Of a stretch of 64,000 bases of DNA, positions 1-12,962 are shown one piece after another. Location of the stretch: NCBI GenBank assembly GCA_021229015.1, contig CM037781.1:71074173-71138172 (forward strand). The letters are read 5' to 3'. Origin of the DNA: Solen grandis (lineage: Eukaryota; Mollusca; Bivalvia; Adapedonta; Solenidae). The notes beneath the pieces were generated by a model that saw only the letters and a list, made by a program, of their open reading frames with translations, made no database searches and had not been told where the DNA came from. The number at the start of each line of letters is the position of its first letter. Position 1 is the first letter of the stretch. The position numbers were made by a program, and so were the translations under genes.

Positions 1-231
1 GCTGCGTTGATTTATTAACTTAGGCCCCGTTCACAATTCAGTTTAAGATGTAGCTTTCATTAGTTTTAACCAGTCTTATCCCTTTTCACTAAAATATTTC
101 GTGCATGAATTTGCTTATCTCCTAAACCCATCTTATAGGTTATAACTTGAAACGGTTGCTAACATAATTCTGGTCAGGACCAAATTTGGCCAGCATTTGA
201 AATGAGACATTATGAATAACTTCTTAGTGTC

Positions 232-232
232 C

Positions 233-271
<39 letters not shown>

Positions 272-273
272 TC
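232..273. repeat. (CT)n microsatellite
   Basis: An almost uninterrupted CT dinucleotide run of about 42 bp with one A interruption near the middle. A (GA)n tract of similar size lies about 200 bp downstream at 469-499, so the two could pair as an imperfect inverted repeat. Confidence 0.95.
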
Positions 274-468
274 TTATGTAAGGTCATCCGTGCTATTTTC
301 GGTGATCTGTATCTTATTTTCGCACACTGTATTCATCTACTACTAACGTTATACCAATGATAATATATACTTTTATCGCTCAATTTCTCAAATCAGTGTC
401 ACATTCTTCAATCTCTAGCGCTCTGTATATGGACATGACACCTGCATACTAAAAGTGAAAGATACGCT

Positions 469-499
469 AGAGAGAGAGGGGAGAGAGAGAGAGAGAGAG
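469..499. repeat. (GA)n microsatellite
   Basis: A GA dinucleotide tract of about 30 bp broken by a short G run. It is complementary in sense to the CT tract at 232-273. The open frame running through it (Arg/Glu repeats) is a by-product of the repeat and not a gene. Confidence 0.9.
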
Positions 500-2693
500 T
501 ATGGGAAGAAAGAGAGAGTTTCCTTACACAATTGTGCTAAAGATGTAGGTGGTTGTAGTATTCACTCACTATTCAGCTACGATTTCAAGGGAACCAGTAA
601 AGGGGTTGTCAAAAGCAATAGGGATACGTATACCGATCTGCCTGAGCGATTAAAGAAATTGAACAATAAACGTGATATTTGATATACACGAAATGAAGAT
701 CGAGTATTTTTTCACAAAAAAAATGTGTTAAACTTACCAGTTGTAGTAAAATTATTTTATTTTGTTGAAATTAAACCACCGCAACTGCGTTGGACACTGT
801 CTTCCTACGGAATCATTTACTATTTCATTTAAATTCAGTTGCTAGGATAACAGTTCAGTATAAAGCGAAAACGGCAAACATTTTTTAAATACACTTTATC
901 TTCGAATAGTATGCGAGGGTCGAGGACACCCCATACTATATTGTACATGGCATATATCTTACAAGTTAACGAATGACAAATAATTGTAACTGAATCAGTG
1001 GTATCGCATGTAACAGGTGTTTGAATTTATAACACACGGAAATAAGTAAACTGAAATAACAAAATGGCTGTGTATTCTAAAATTCATGATCATATACACA
1101 TGTATATTTTTATTATGAAACGAGGAAAACAATTCGAACAATAGTTGTATACGCACAAATAATTACGGTAAATCGTTGATATAACTTATAAGACACAAAT
1201 CGAGTTTGAAATACCTGCATTGTCCCACATAGCTTAATGCACACAAAGTCATTCATGTGAAAAATTGATGTTAAAATATTTATTTAGATTTGATGATACC
1301 TTGTTATCACTTAAATTGATTTTATTAATGCGTATCTAAGGTTTATGAAAACGAAACTTGAATATTGCGATTCGATTCAGATATTTTATTGAGCCATTCG
1401 ATAATATGAAAGAATGAAACGAAGAATTTACACTCATTTGCTGTAGCTATGTTTTACAAATATTGGATCAATGGCAGTTATTTTTACATTAAATACAACG
1501 TGGCTGCTTGTGGACCTTTGAATAAAGCATGTTAAAATAGAATGGATTATTTATGGGCTTAACATTTACTTCAAAAGCTGGAAAGTCCATTAAAGCATTA
1601 TTTATGGAATGCCTTCGCGACTTCCAAATAAGCACTTTTTTTCTACAAGAAGTAAAGCAGTAAGTTACTGGTCCCAAGAACCAAAATTGAAATAAATGAA
1701 AAATTCTGAAATACTATTTGATGGTCAGTACATTTACAGCATTCACATTGAGCTATTTTTATTATTTCTTAGTCTTATATTAATCAGTGTCCTATATGTT
1801 ACTGCATTACTTTGATCCCACGTCAACAATGTTTCAGCATATAAAAAAAACACCGGTTTAGACATTTTATCGCATGTTGTCAAAAAGTAATATAATGAAA
1901 ATAAATTTACTCAAAATGAAAATTTATAAAGAATAAATTTTATGTAAACTTTGATTTTTATCCAATCGTTGTTGCATGACTATTCTTTTCGAGCGTATGG
2001 TTTGTGACTCCCGGGATCTGTACCTAAATATCGGACCTTCTGGTCCAATGGGTTGATGGAGATTGAATACTAATATGAATGTGTAATTGTTACATTTGTT
2101 TCCTCAGCCATTTTACACTTGCGTAAAACAAAGCTTGTTGATACATGATCAAATGTTCATGAAATATATCAAGTTTAATAATATTTCATATAATATAATA
2201 AGAAAACATTGGACGCAAGCGTCAAAGAGTCGGGCCGAATGATTATTTTTGTTGGCGTGAGCCTCCGCCATTTTGGGATGTAATATTCTTTTCGCTGCTC
2301 TACCGGTACTTGCTCCTTTAATACGAAGTAATACACTGGGAACCAGCATGTAAAAAGACTGCATAAGATGGCCCCTGTAAGTGGGTTCGTACTGGCTGGT
2401 GAAGGTGATTTCAGTATAATACAACAGGACTAAATCGAAGACTTACATTTCTAGTAGTTAACTTGTAATACAAAAATGTTTATATGATAATGTTGTGTAA
2501 CCTGTTTTACAACCTGTGTCCCCATACTCAAATGTTGTTATTATTATAAGCAGGAAACGTTTAAGTATGAAAACAGCAAGTACGTGTATAATGTACTTGA
2601 TTTTGCGTAATTACAATAAAACATTCCACAGATTTTAAATATCGGAAAACATAACATCTTTAATAATCACTATCAAAAGCAATTTCAAGAAAA

Positions 2694-2695
<2 letters not shown>

Positions 2696-2725
<30 letters not shown>
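2696..2725. repeat. (TA)n microsatellite
   Basis: A perfect TA dinucleotide run of about 30 bp, followed within a few bases by a poly-T tract. Confidence 0.95.
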
Positions 2726-2727
<2 letters not shown>

Positions 2728-3705
2728 CCCTTTTTTTTTTTACAAAATTACAAGTGAAGACGGGCATGGTGAAACGCACAACACTGTTCGGCAATTAAAA
2801 ACTGTATCTTGAACCGTGCCGGCTCTTGCCGGCCTGGAATAACATGCTCCATGCATTTGTTTTCAAATTGATACATACAAATCTCAAGACCCTGTTTTGA
2901 AAAGAAGTAAGCACTATCATTATTGTAGCAGAGATAAGAATTTCGTTAAACTTTATCAATAATTAAAATATCCTGAAGGGAAAAGAAAAAAGAAAACATA
3001 GGGTACAAAAATATGGTATTAACCTCGCAGTAGTAGCTACATTCAAGATTTTACTAACTTTGATGTTAGCCGTATATGACTGCAGTAATATAAAACTCGG
3101 AGTCAATTTTTATGTCAATTTGCGGGGATTTACCAGATACAGATATATTAGATACAATCGTCGGATACCCACGCCATCTCACGCCGTTTCGAATGCCCTT
3201 CGCGATTTTGCCTAAATAATGTGACCCAATAAGGTACGCTTTCATTTGTCGATATTTAAGTCAACGATTGCTGTGAAACGACGTTTTGTTTGGCTTGGTG
3301 GCATTTAGTGATACAGAATAAGTCAACCAGGAATTCCAGACTATTCCAAATTAAATGCAAACCCCAAAGAAGAATTACCCCTTTACAATGAAATTGGGCT
3401 GTAACCCCGTTTTATTTGCTTTCTTGAAGGAAGATAAAGTTAATAAGCATTTCTCTCTCCTAGCATGCCCTTCGTTACATGGAGCAAACAGTGAAAGTCA
3501 TCCAATATTTACAGTACAAATATAAACATTTTCTATCTAATAAAAATGTATCATAATACATGTTTACATGTACATAACCAGAAGTATTTAAACAAGAATT
3601 ATTGTCATAACGCGCCAATCAGCGTTGTAACTCAAAAGAAGTTACAGAAATTTACAAATTGAATTAAAATATTCGAATGCATATTGCATTTTAGATAAGA
3701 TGGCC

Positions 3706-5465
3706 TTATTGTCCTCTTAAATAATGACTTAATGTACAGTTTAACGCAGAATTTTGTGCTTCTGTCAGTAGCCATTCTACAAATTTTCCGTTATCTGTAT
3801 CAGCACCGACATTTTCTGATATAAATTTACAAAAACCTTGTGACATACTCGAGAAATCGAGCATACTTTCATTCTCTGAAATATTTTCCATTAAACATTG
3901 AGCCAATTCTCCATCATCTCCATCAGAGAAGACATCCCCAAAGGTGACGCCAGGTGGTATGTCTAAGCTATAAAGCTGCATTCCAAAGCAGTCGTTCATT
4001 AACTTGAAATAGGATTGAACGGATAGTCTCATTAAGCTCTCATCATTATCTACGTCTTCAGTGTTACTATTATCTGAATCGCAAATGAACTGTTGTAGGA
4101 ATGAATCCGCAAATTGTTTAGAGAAATTCATATATTCAGGACACTGATGTAATAGCTCCCGTAAGGCCTTTGGGTTCTTTGCATAGAAATCCATAGAGCT
4201 CATTTCTAAATCCATAGAGCTCAGTTCTTCATTTGCAGGTAATTTATCGAGAATATCGAGAATATAGTTTAATTTAAGCTTATGTATTGTGTCGTTAAAC
4301 ACAGCTGGGTACGTCGTGAATATTTCATATATTTTCCGTCGTTCTTCAAGGCGTTCAGGCTGACTGTAAACAAAAACACATCTCACGTCCAAGTCGAGGG
4401 CTCCTTAAAACCATCGCACCCTTCTCCTCAAGCATTTCCGACAGTAAGATTTCAAGCTGCATTTTATGTTGCAATGAAAGTCTGTTTTGAAGTAAGTTCC
4501 TCTCTGGAATCATGTAACTTGGTAGGTACTCATCGTAAACAGCCATCTTCAACAGCAGGATAGCTTTCAGTAACAACGGAACTAAATCTAAATTGTCAGT
4601 TGGAAGTGTTTCCGCAATCCAAAGAACAATATTCTTTGCTATGTACGATGTTATTTCCTTGCAGACAGGTTTAATGACTCCGGAAATCAAGTTCCTAAGG
4701 ATGGCATACATCTGTAACATATTCTCGTTCAGAGTGTTGACAAGATAAATCTCTCCTAGTGTGAAGCAAATTCTCCACTGAGCAAACTGTTGAATGTGCC
4801 CTTTTACTCCAACTGGTACAATATGGGCGTCAAGTTTTTTGACATGGGCAATCATATCTTGTGTTGGCCATTTCTGGTATCTCTTGATATGTCTCCATCT
4901 TCTTAGGAGAGTTGGACATTTGCAGCGGAAACAAAAAACTATGTCACATGAAAAGCTGCCCTCCAATGTATGTAAAAGTTGTGGGCTTGATGAACCAGCT
5001 CGCGACATACAATGTTTCTATAATGATATACCTGCTTTAAAGTGTTTTGAATGCTATAAATGAAAAAGTCACTAGATATATACGTAGCTCCCGTATCATT
5101 ATGAAACAACGTCTCCGAAATTAAAGGAATATCATTTCCCGTCTTCTTCAGTTTAAGTTTACAATATCCTGGGAAGTATTATACCGTAGCTATTTCAAAC
5201 ACTACAGTACAATTGGAATTTCCCTGGTTTTTCTCTTTACATCATTTAAGACATGCATAGTATCAAAATCATTTTCTTGGTATAATGTCTTTCCTTCGGC
5301 TTTACTTCCGACTATGTGACAAGATATATCCGGCTCAGATAACTGTGTCAAGGCTTGATTATGTACATTAACAAAATCCCTTCTGTTAGCTATTGATCTC
5401 TTACTGTAACCAAGTATATCAATGGTTGTTTTAAGAATATTTTGAAACTGTTCGTCCTCATCCAT
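3706..5465 (-). pseudogene. decayed Mab-21 / cGAS-like receptor family gene
   Basis: The Mab-21 superfamily contains cGAS-like nucleotidyltransferases that make cyclic dinucleotides after sensing nucleic acid, plus developmental paralogues; bivalves carry very many copies. The family is recognisable along the whole length (about 1.76 kb, roughly 585 codons, no intron needed). The start at 5465 opens a frame with GSKAEG (residues 53-58) and the acidic pair DFD (66-68), the nucleotide- and metal-binding signature. A second frame (about 5205-5010) continues with PGYCKL and SSDFFIYSIQ, matching the middle of the domain. A third (5008-4355) gives the C-terminal helical half, with QWRICFTLGEIYLVNTLN and ITSYIAKNIVLWIAE. 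A fourth (about 4392-3706) gives an acidic C-terminal tail. Lesions are a frame change near 5205, an in-frame TAA at 5179-5181 (probably a former CAA), a frame change near 5000 and another near 4400. Three indels could be assembly errors, but the TAA is a substitution, so a pseudogene is more likely. Whether it was a cGLR or another Mab-21 paralogue cannot be told. Confidence 0.85.
4189..4226 (-). repeat. 18-bp direct duplication inside the Mab-21 relic
   Basis: Two near-identical 18-bp copies lie side by side in the C-terminal tail frame. They encode SSMDLE and SSMDFY. The duplication keeps frame, so it may predate loss of the gene. Confidence 0.7.
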
Positions 5466-7562
5466 GTCTTGATATTGAAATTATATATCCTTGTCAATGT
5501 TTTGTCGAAATTTCGGCTTATTGCGCACTTGCGTATCCATTACTGATGTCGTTGATTTCGTGGATGACTTTATCCACGAATATTTATCCCCGCGAAAACT
5601 GTTTATTTCATAGACCTCGTGTTTTCTAGAACAGATTCCACGAACTTTCATGTCAACGAAAATAAATGATTTTACAGTATTACGTTTACGTCGGTATGAA
5701 ACTGAGAGTACTTCCAACCGTTTATATCGAATATGTAAACACACAGGTATCTTAATGTACAATACAATAAATATGTTGATATCAATGTTCAGCCTATTCA
5801 CGTTGCAAGAGTTGGTTTCTTTTACATTTTGTCAACATATATACATTTTATCCGATGTAAAAAAACACGACAGACTGTGAATGAGAATGTCAAAATATCC
5901 ACAACCAACAGATCTTGCTGTGGAAGGCCATAGGGATTCCCGAGATGAACCCGTAGCCTTCTGTTTAGGTCTATACACGTGATCACTAGACTTTGACCCG
6001 TCCACAGTATATAATGAAACCTATCTTATACAGAGGTGCTTTTAATATCGAATCATCGGAAATCTACATAGTTACATTTATGTCCATAAACGTTTCAATA
6101 TTATAAACATCAAACACACAATACCCACGGGAAAAGTTAAACAGATAAATGCTGTCATCTCTACTCGAATTTCGTATGGCAGTTGTGGTCCTGTGATAAA
6201 CGTATCAGATGAATACAGAGATAATTGGTTCAAATCCTGTTAGATATAAGTATATTTTCAAGGCTCACAATACTGGTCCAACTAAGGGGGATAATTATAA
6301 ATTTAAAGAACTTGTTTCCCAAATCGACGAAAAAAAATGGATAAGTTTTATATACTATATATGTACTCCAATTCCGTTAGTGACATACTGATCATTCAAG
6401 TTGTTTGTTATTTTTCCCCCGAGAAATATTAAACATCACAAGGCGTTTATACCTTAATGAGATTTGTATTCTGCCAAGCGCCCTCAAATCCAAATCTAAC
6501 CGTTTTTTTTTAATAATTCCTCTTTATCATACCAGCTGATAAAATTTAATAATAATAAATAAAAAAACATATACACACACAAAAACAAACTTGAAAACCC
6601 GTGTTGTCGCCTACCTGTACTACTTTAAACCGCCAGTATTGAACCCCCATAAATTAAAGAGATGATAATCTGGCTCTACGTGAGTAAAAAGGTCACAACT
6701 TCCTCCTGAAAAAGCAACTGTCCTTGATCCTGGTACTAGCATGTAACAATGAGAATGACTAGCAATTTTGCCCACTGATAGGTCATTGCTAAGGTTAGAT
6801 TTTAAGACATTTTATCTCAATCAAAACAGATTCTGGTACCATACGGTGTGGCACCTAGGAATCGCTTACAATTACTACAACTGAAAATATATTAGTTCAG
6901 AAATACCTTATCATAGGATGTGGCGGATGAATTTGAAAATATTTTAGAAATGTTTTTTATGTATGTCCTGTAATGCATGGGCAGATGGTTGGATTTTCTG
7001 CAGCCACTGCGTTTTCAGGTACACCGTATCTTCATCGCCGTTTGGTTCACGTGGTCATGCGATTGCCTTTTTCAGTGGCGCCTCAACTGTGAAGAGATTA
7101 ATAAGTGACATAATATTGAACATCTACTGATGTGTTTACATATTCCTCTTATGTTTCCTGCTGAAAACAATGCGCTGACAGAAGAGAGAGAGAGAGAGAG
7201 ATCATCTCGAACAAACAAGAGTCCAACTGCAACAAGGACTGTCTTGAATTACTAGTAAACATAGTTTTTTCAACGTATCACTTTAAAATTTACTAACGCA
7301 CCTCAAGAAGATAGGAGGTAAGACTTAAGGCATCCCCTTTGGGGTAAGAAAGTGTAAGGTGCAATACTATTGATGTTAGGGGATTTAATTAAGTCAAACT
7401 TTGATTTCAAACATATATCATATATGTTTTTTTTTCGATCTTTCATACCGAGACGTGATTACTTTGTTTCCAGAAAATTATAAAACAGACCTTTGTCATC
7501 CGTAACATAGAACGCCATATATGTAATGTCATAAAAGGGTAAGATTTTTTATTATTTTTTTT
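5466..7562. other. intergenic stretch upstream of the Mab-21 relic
   Basis: No gene is seen. The first few hundred bases would be the 5' flank of the minus-strand Mab-21 gene, but I found no clear TATA box or initiator to call. A SINE fragment (6175-6360) and a GA microsatellite at about 7182-7201 are the only recognisable items. Confidence 0.5.
6175..6360 (+). repeat. tRNA-derived SINE, family B, copy 1
   Basis: The head reads like a tRNA: an A-box-like GTGGTCCTGTGATAAACG is followed about 45 bp later by a near-perfect B box, GGTTCAAATCC. The body shares TACTGGTCCAAC and AAAGAACTTGTTTC with the sequence at 40259-40414 in the same order, so the two are copies of one family. Target-site duplications were not resolved by eye. 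Confidence 0.6.
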
Positions 7563-7662
7563 NNNNNNNNNNNNNNNNNNNNNNNNNNNNNNNNNNNNNN
7601 NNNNNNNNNNNNNNNNNNNNNNNNNNNNNNNNNNNNNNNNNNNNNNNNNNNNNNNNNNNNNN
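7563..7662. other. assembly gap of 100 N
   Basis: Exactly 100 N, the usual placeholder for a gap of unknown length. The left edge ends in a T-rich run, a plausible reason for the break. Confidence 0.99.
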
Positions 7663-10600
7663 TCGGACCGTAGACACGATAGTTTACCACAGTTCGAGAG
7701 GAGAGACTGGTGAAAGCTCGGCACTTCGTGAATGTGCTTCCATTCCGAGGCATCTAATAAATCCATTTATCAACAGTAGTGAATGTTTTGAAGATCTGTC
7801 AACAAACAAAACATCAATCTATCAAGTACTGATAAAAATAACTGACAATGTTGCTCCCCTAGGACTCGACAACCAATACGTTATCAGAAGTGAATGTAGG
7901 AGGATGACTTTTATATTGTGTCACTGATGTAGTTTTGGAACATGTGCCGAGGGTGAATAAAAGGGTATTGTATTCAATGAGATCCCAGTGTCAGATCTTA
8001 CCAATGAAAGCAATTTAAGTTCCAAATGATGGGTTTTTTGCCTATCATTGTATTGATCTTTCTAATGTACCAGGTACAATAATATTCTCCGAAATTGGCA
8101 CCATGATTATTAAAAATGTCAAAATTGCCCTTTACAATATTTAAAACGCATTCATTTCTTGTTCATTGACCTTGATTCATTAGCTTATTGAAGTACACAA
8201 ATGTAGACTGTGGTGCAACAGAGTACAATGTACTTCCATTCAAGATTGAATGCTCAATTGCATGTGTTTGTGTCTGGGACCGAGTCTCTCTGAAAGTTTA
8301 TACAATTACAAGTGCTGAAGAAGAAGAAGAAGGCTGGGGACTGCATCCCCAATACGGGGAATCTAATAATAAATCGTAAAATCAATACTCCACGAAACTG
8401 TTTTATATCCTGCTGACGTTGTTAATTCTTTATCCGATGCATCCCTTTGTTTTTGGGTTAAAATGAAGTATGCCACACTTGGGATTTGTCTAAATCTTCT
8501 TACCGCTTTTAGAACATCACCGTACTCTCTTCTGCTTACTTTCAAGAAAATCTTAATTTCAAGTTTAAGCTCTAAAATATTCGAAAGACCCAATTTTTTG
8601 TGATGATAATCATAGGGAATTTATTTTCTCCTGAGTTGCGTCTTTTTTTAACAATATGCTTCCGGGATATTATTTTAGTCTGCTTTCTATTGCAGATTGA
8701 GGTTCCGACCACCAGTCTTTAACAGCTAACATCTGCCTCAACACCTTTCCATCACACTACAGAAGTAATAGCATTGTCTGATTAAAGAGTCCAAGTGAAT
8801 AAAAAAAAACGTTGTTTGCTTAAGAAAGGGTCGTTCTTGGCAAAGTACTTCACATAATGCAGTTTAAAGTGCCCGTTATTGTGGAGCACTAGTGGTCTCG
8901 TGAAAATCAAGATAACAAGCCCGAGCTGTGTGCTTCTTCATTGTATCATGAACAACAGGCACAACTACCTGAACATGCAGTGGTGTCGATAGTACAGTAC
9001 AGGGTTGACTTACACTGTTTACGTAAGATAAATTCTCGCAAGAAATATATGATGAAATAGGAAAACAAGTGTAATGTGTCTCAAAGAAGTGAGTGATTTG
9101 ATAAGGTACTAGTACTTGGAACCTGTCCATTATTACTTTTAATTTCCGTCATCATCATCAGCAGCAGCAGCAGCAGCGGTCGTCATGCCTTGAATTGCTC
9201 ACAAGAAGTCATCGCTTTGAATGATAAATCAATTACAGATGCGTATCTCTTCTTCAGATGTCCCACAGTGGACATGTGAATTAATAATTTCACCTACAGC
9301 GCGAGTGATGAGGTGTCCGATCCGAGTTTCAATCCCTACTGAGGACGACACCGATAGAGCGTAAAATGATTTATACATTCCCGGAACTGTTCTCAGTTCT
9401 GCTTTCATAGCTCAACGTATGATGTACAGATGTCTATTATACTATACTACTGACTTTGAAAGATAAACATAAAACAGAGAATTTCGCAATTAAAAGGTGA
9501 TCTAAACGCGCTTTAGATTTCTCGGATAAATCTAGCATCAATAATTGTAAATAAAACAAAAACCGTTGACGTAGGCTGGCATGTTCAACACACGAGAACA
9601 AGACTCGCACTTTCAAATGATACAGACAATCCTAATGACGCGCGTGATTACTGAGAATGAAGACGTCCGAGGCATGAGTTATTGGTTGGTTCCTATTGGA
9701 ACATTTGGCGGGTTCGGAACCCTCGCTACCGAAGAACCAGAGGTGCATGTATGGGAAATCGCATAGACTAACACAAAAAGAAATCCTTCAGAATCCTGCC
9801 TTGTAATTACCAAGAAAACGCATCAGTCAGGCCGCGACAAGCTCTTGTATTAACAAACTCTTGAAAAGACTCGGCCTTAATTATGCATTCTAAGAAAGAA
9901 ACAAAAACTTCATCACTTCCGTGTAAATTAGATTCATTCTGACTGCAGTCCAAAGGGAAGCGCCGCGAAATTTTGACTTGAATACAAAACACATGCATGA
10001 AGAGATAGTTGTGACGTAGCATCTCCAGACTGGGATAAGCCGGGCGATTTGTTTGAAGCGTGAACGTATCCCGTCTGGTATGCCTTGTTTAAGTATAAGC
10101 TTGACTTTATATTGATTGTATAACAAGTTTTTATATTAACTTTACACCACCGGTAATCCGGTTCGATGGATCCTCGGTTGAACCAGTACTTTGCACTTCT
10201 TGGACAGACTTAATGAATGACTAATTAGGGATGTATCCGCAGGTATCCACTACGTATCGTGTTGTGCACATATCTCTCATGTCCTTATATTGCAAGTTAA
10301 TACATGATAAAAAGCATTTCATTATGGTTAAATTTATATTGAATAATGATCGGATATGGACTGTTCCTGAAAAACTTGAAAGACAAGTTATCTGGTGGTT
10401 ATCTTTTTGTCCAAATAAGAGAACAAAATGTTTTTCATTCAAAGTGCATAACCATCAATACTGGAACAATGAAAAAGTATGAAAAGTACTAGAATTTCAA
10501 CGTGTGCAGAAATGCTTAAATATTATGAATGAATATTAATGTTTTTATTGTTGTTGATATTTCAAATTTATCATTCTCTTCAAATACCATAATTTCGTTA

Positions 10601-12694
10601 ATACATAACATCAGCGCTAAAACGTTTTAAACAATATAAATTGGTTTTAAAATACACCTAAGTAAAGATATTAATTTCAGTTCTTATCATTGTTCATGTT
10701 CCCTACTCTCGAAATTCGAATTTATTCTCAGAAACGATTATTGTGCTAGAACTTTCTCATTACAGTACAATAATTATCAAGTCTGAAATAACGCTAAAAG
10801 AGGAGTGACCAAAGTCACCACAGTTCGTAATTAAAGTAGAATTTAGTCAGAGACTAATTTTGCACAATGATATGAACAATATATATAGAGAGCATTAGGG
10901 ACTGTTTTATACATTTGATATGAACAAAAACAAGTCTTTATTCCAAATGATAAAAAACGATGGTCGATCTGATAAGACATGACCTTTGATACTTCGGTTA
11001 ATGAACCATATCAAGAGGCAGCTGTTAAACAAATCATTATTGATACAATGAGGTCGAACACTCGTCTCCGCCATGTCCTCCTAACGTGTAAATCGGATTT
11101 ATTCAAACTTGAAGGAAAAGTAAGTGAGTTTTCTGGTCCATCTAGAGGAAATGGTTAAACCCCTGTCGCAAAGAGGAAGCTATATATGTTTTAGAATTGA
11201 GTAAATCAGCCTTGACGTGGGCTGAGTAAATACCAAAAAAGCATCCGCGTTTACCGCAAAACAGTTTCTAAACTGTCGATAGGAATATTTCGAATAACCA
11301 AAAAAGACTCGTCAGAAACCGTCTTGAGTTTGATCACGTCTATCTATTGATCCTAACTCTCGCGTTTTCTCGTGTGAATTTACATCAGTTGTGAAAGGCA
11401 TTTACTTTCTTTTTAATTAGAATTGATTGCGGATGGAATAGCGGGTTTCCAAAGGAGAATCTCTTTTCCATCATTTTTAATCCTATTAGACCGTAACAAA
11501 CTTTCTTGAAATTGATTTTCCCTTTCTTAAAGAAGGGGGGAAACCTTTCAGTGGAATTTATGTTTTCTGTCTAACTTGGTTTGTTTAATAAGCACAGTGA
11601 AAACTGATTTCTATCGTCTTTTTTTCCATGAAAATGACACCAAAATCGAAAATTAATATGAATTAGGACAGGTTGTGCTGGTGAGAATGAGATTTCTAAA
11701 GCGCAAGGATTCCACACTGATTGGATGACATTACTAGACCAAGATCATTACTGAGTGCTCACATGCCACTTTCAGGAAATATCGTCTTAAAACAATCTGC
11801 CAATCACTTCCGTTAGAGAGCGCTTAACAACACTCATCAAAATGACGTCTGAGATTTCCGATAATCGAAATAAAAATGAAAATCTGTATTTTTTAGGCAT
11901 AGTTAAAATTCTGATGTCACATAAAATGTTATACTGCAATGTTCCAATACAATGATTATGGCTTCTGTCTTTATTTTGGATACGTTCTTAATGATATCTT
12001 ATGTTTAACAAACCAAATCTTATTTAACCTATTCAATGGTAAAGATCATATAAACATATACTTAATACATCATCTTTCAACAAAGATGACGCTATCTTAT
12101 CAGGATATACACGCATTTATTAAGACTTGATACGGACTTTGGTGATGACAGAGGAGATTATACTCGCCACAGATGGCCGATACGAACATCCAAACTTCAT
12201 CCTTCCCACTAAAACGGCTGAACCAACTACTGAACACTTTCTAGATAAGAGGAGATAGTTGCGAGTACCGTGCCACTGGTATACCCAGGTGGCGCTCGCA
12301 AATCCCCGGCAGCACAGAATGATAGCTGGGCCAACAACTCCGCTGACATGAGTTCAGAACCTGCATGACAACACTGGAGATAAACGAAAGTGATGTCATT
12401 TCAATGTGAACTGATAAAGGGAAATGTCATCTACTCGACCAAGTTATTTCTCGTAAAATTGAATTATCTCGATTCCTGAAGAATTGTCATGATAAAATGT
12501 AGGAGCATGACGGGAGATAAAGCTGGGTAATGGTCAATAGGATGACGGTGTAAGTGGGGTGCAGGAGATAGCTCACCGTCTTTACAACTAGTACGCGCAA
12601 TTCATGCTCTCGTATGCATATAAGTTCAAGCATCCGCAAGTCACGGTAATTCTTTGTGAAATATATTAGGATATTCTTGTTTCTTCATAAAATT
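7663..12694. other. gene-poor stretch
   Basis: Open frames here are short and lack motifs or paired splice signals. Trinucleotide runs occur near 8320 (GAA) and 9152-9177 (CAT then CAG). A possible SINE head relic lies at 9297-9362. The rest is AT-rich unique sequence. Confidence 0.5.
9297..9362 (+). repeat. possible tRNA-like SINE head fragment
   Basis: GCGCGAGTGATGAGGTGTCC resembles an A box followed by GTGTCCGAT, as in the SINE at 62.9 kb. A B-box-like GAGTTTCAATCCC follows closely. The spacing between the boxes is shorter than in a tRNA, so if real it is a deleted relic. Confidence 0.25.
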
Positions 12695-12962
12695 AAGGCC
12701 GGTCCCGGTGGCCGAGCGTGCGCCCCGGAATCAGGAGGTCGTCGGTTCTATCCTCGGCATATCAAATTCGTAAAAACCTCCCTTGCTTGGCACTCAGCAT
12801 ACCAGGACTGTTTTCCCAGATGCCGGGATGTGGTATCATCCCAAAAGTAAACGGCGTGATGTTGCAGTGTGGCAGCAATATATCTGTCTCTAGTGGACAT
12901 AGTCTTCAAATGACAGAAATACTGTTGGTGAGACGTTAAACCCAATACCGCTAAACATAAAC
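12695..12962 (+). repeat. tRNA-derived SINE, family A, plus orientation
   Basis: This element of about 265 bp starts with a tRNA-like head: A box TGGCCGAGCGTG, then B box GGTTCTATCC about 33 bp downstream. The tail is GAGACGTTAAACCCAATA followed by an ATAAACAT-rich end. The body is similar to the minus-orientation element at 62655-62950, where the same blocks occur in reverse complement. Short open frames through it on both strands are incidental. Confidence 0.8.

Larger units (their letters stand above)
1..3705. other. non-coding AT-rich stretch, no gene seen
   Basis: I see no convincing coding exon here. The stretch holds short microsatellites (listed separately) and AT-rich unique sequence. 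A weak open frame on the minus strand at 2149-2424 sits in a GC-richer patch, but it has no splice signals or motif that I recognise. Confidence 0.6.

Noticed and set aside
455..682. Arg/Glu-rich 75-codon frame
   Set aside because: Driven by the GA microsatellite at 469-499; nothing else supports coding.
4794..5063. Plus-strand open frames overlapping the Mab-21 relic
   Set aside because: Antisense shadows of the minus-strand coding sequence, which has the recognisable family motifs.
7443..7766. Open frames running through the N gap
   Set aside because: They depend on reading through 100 unknown bases.
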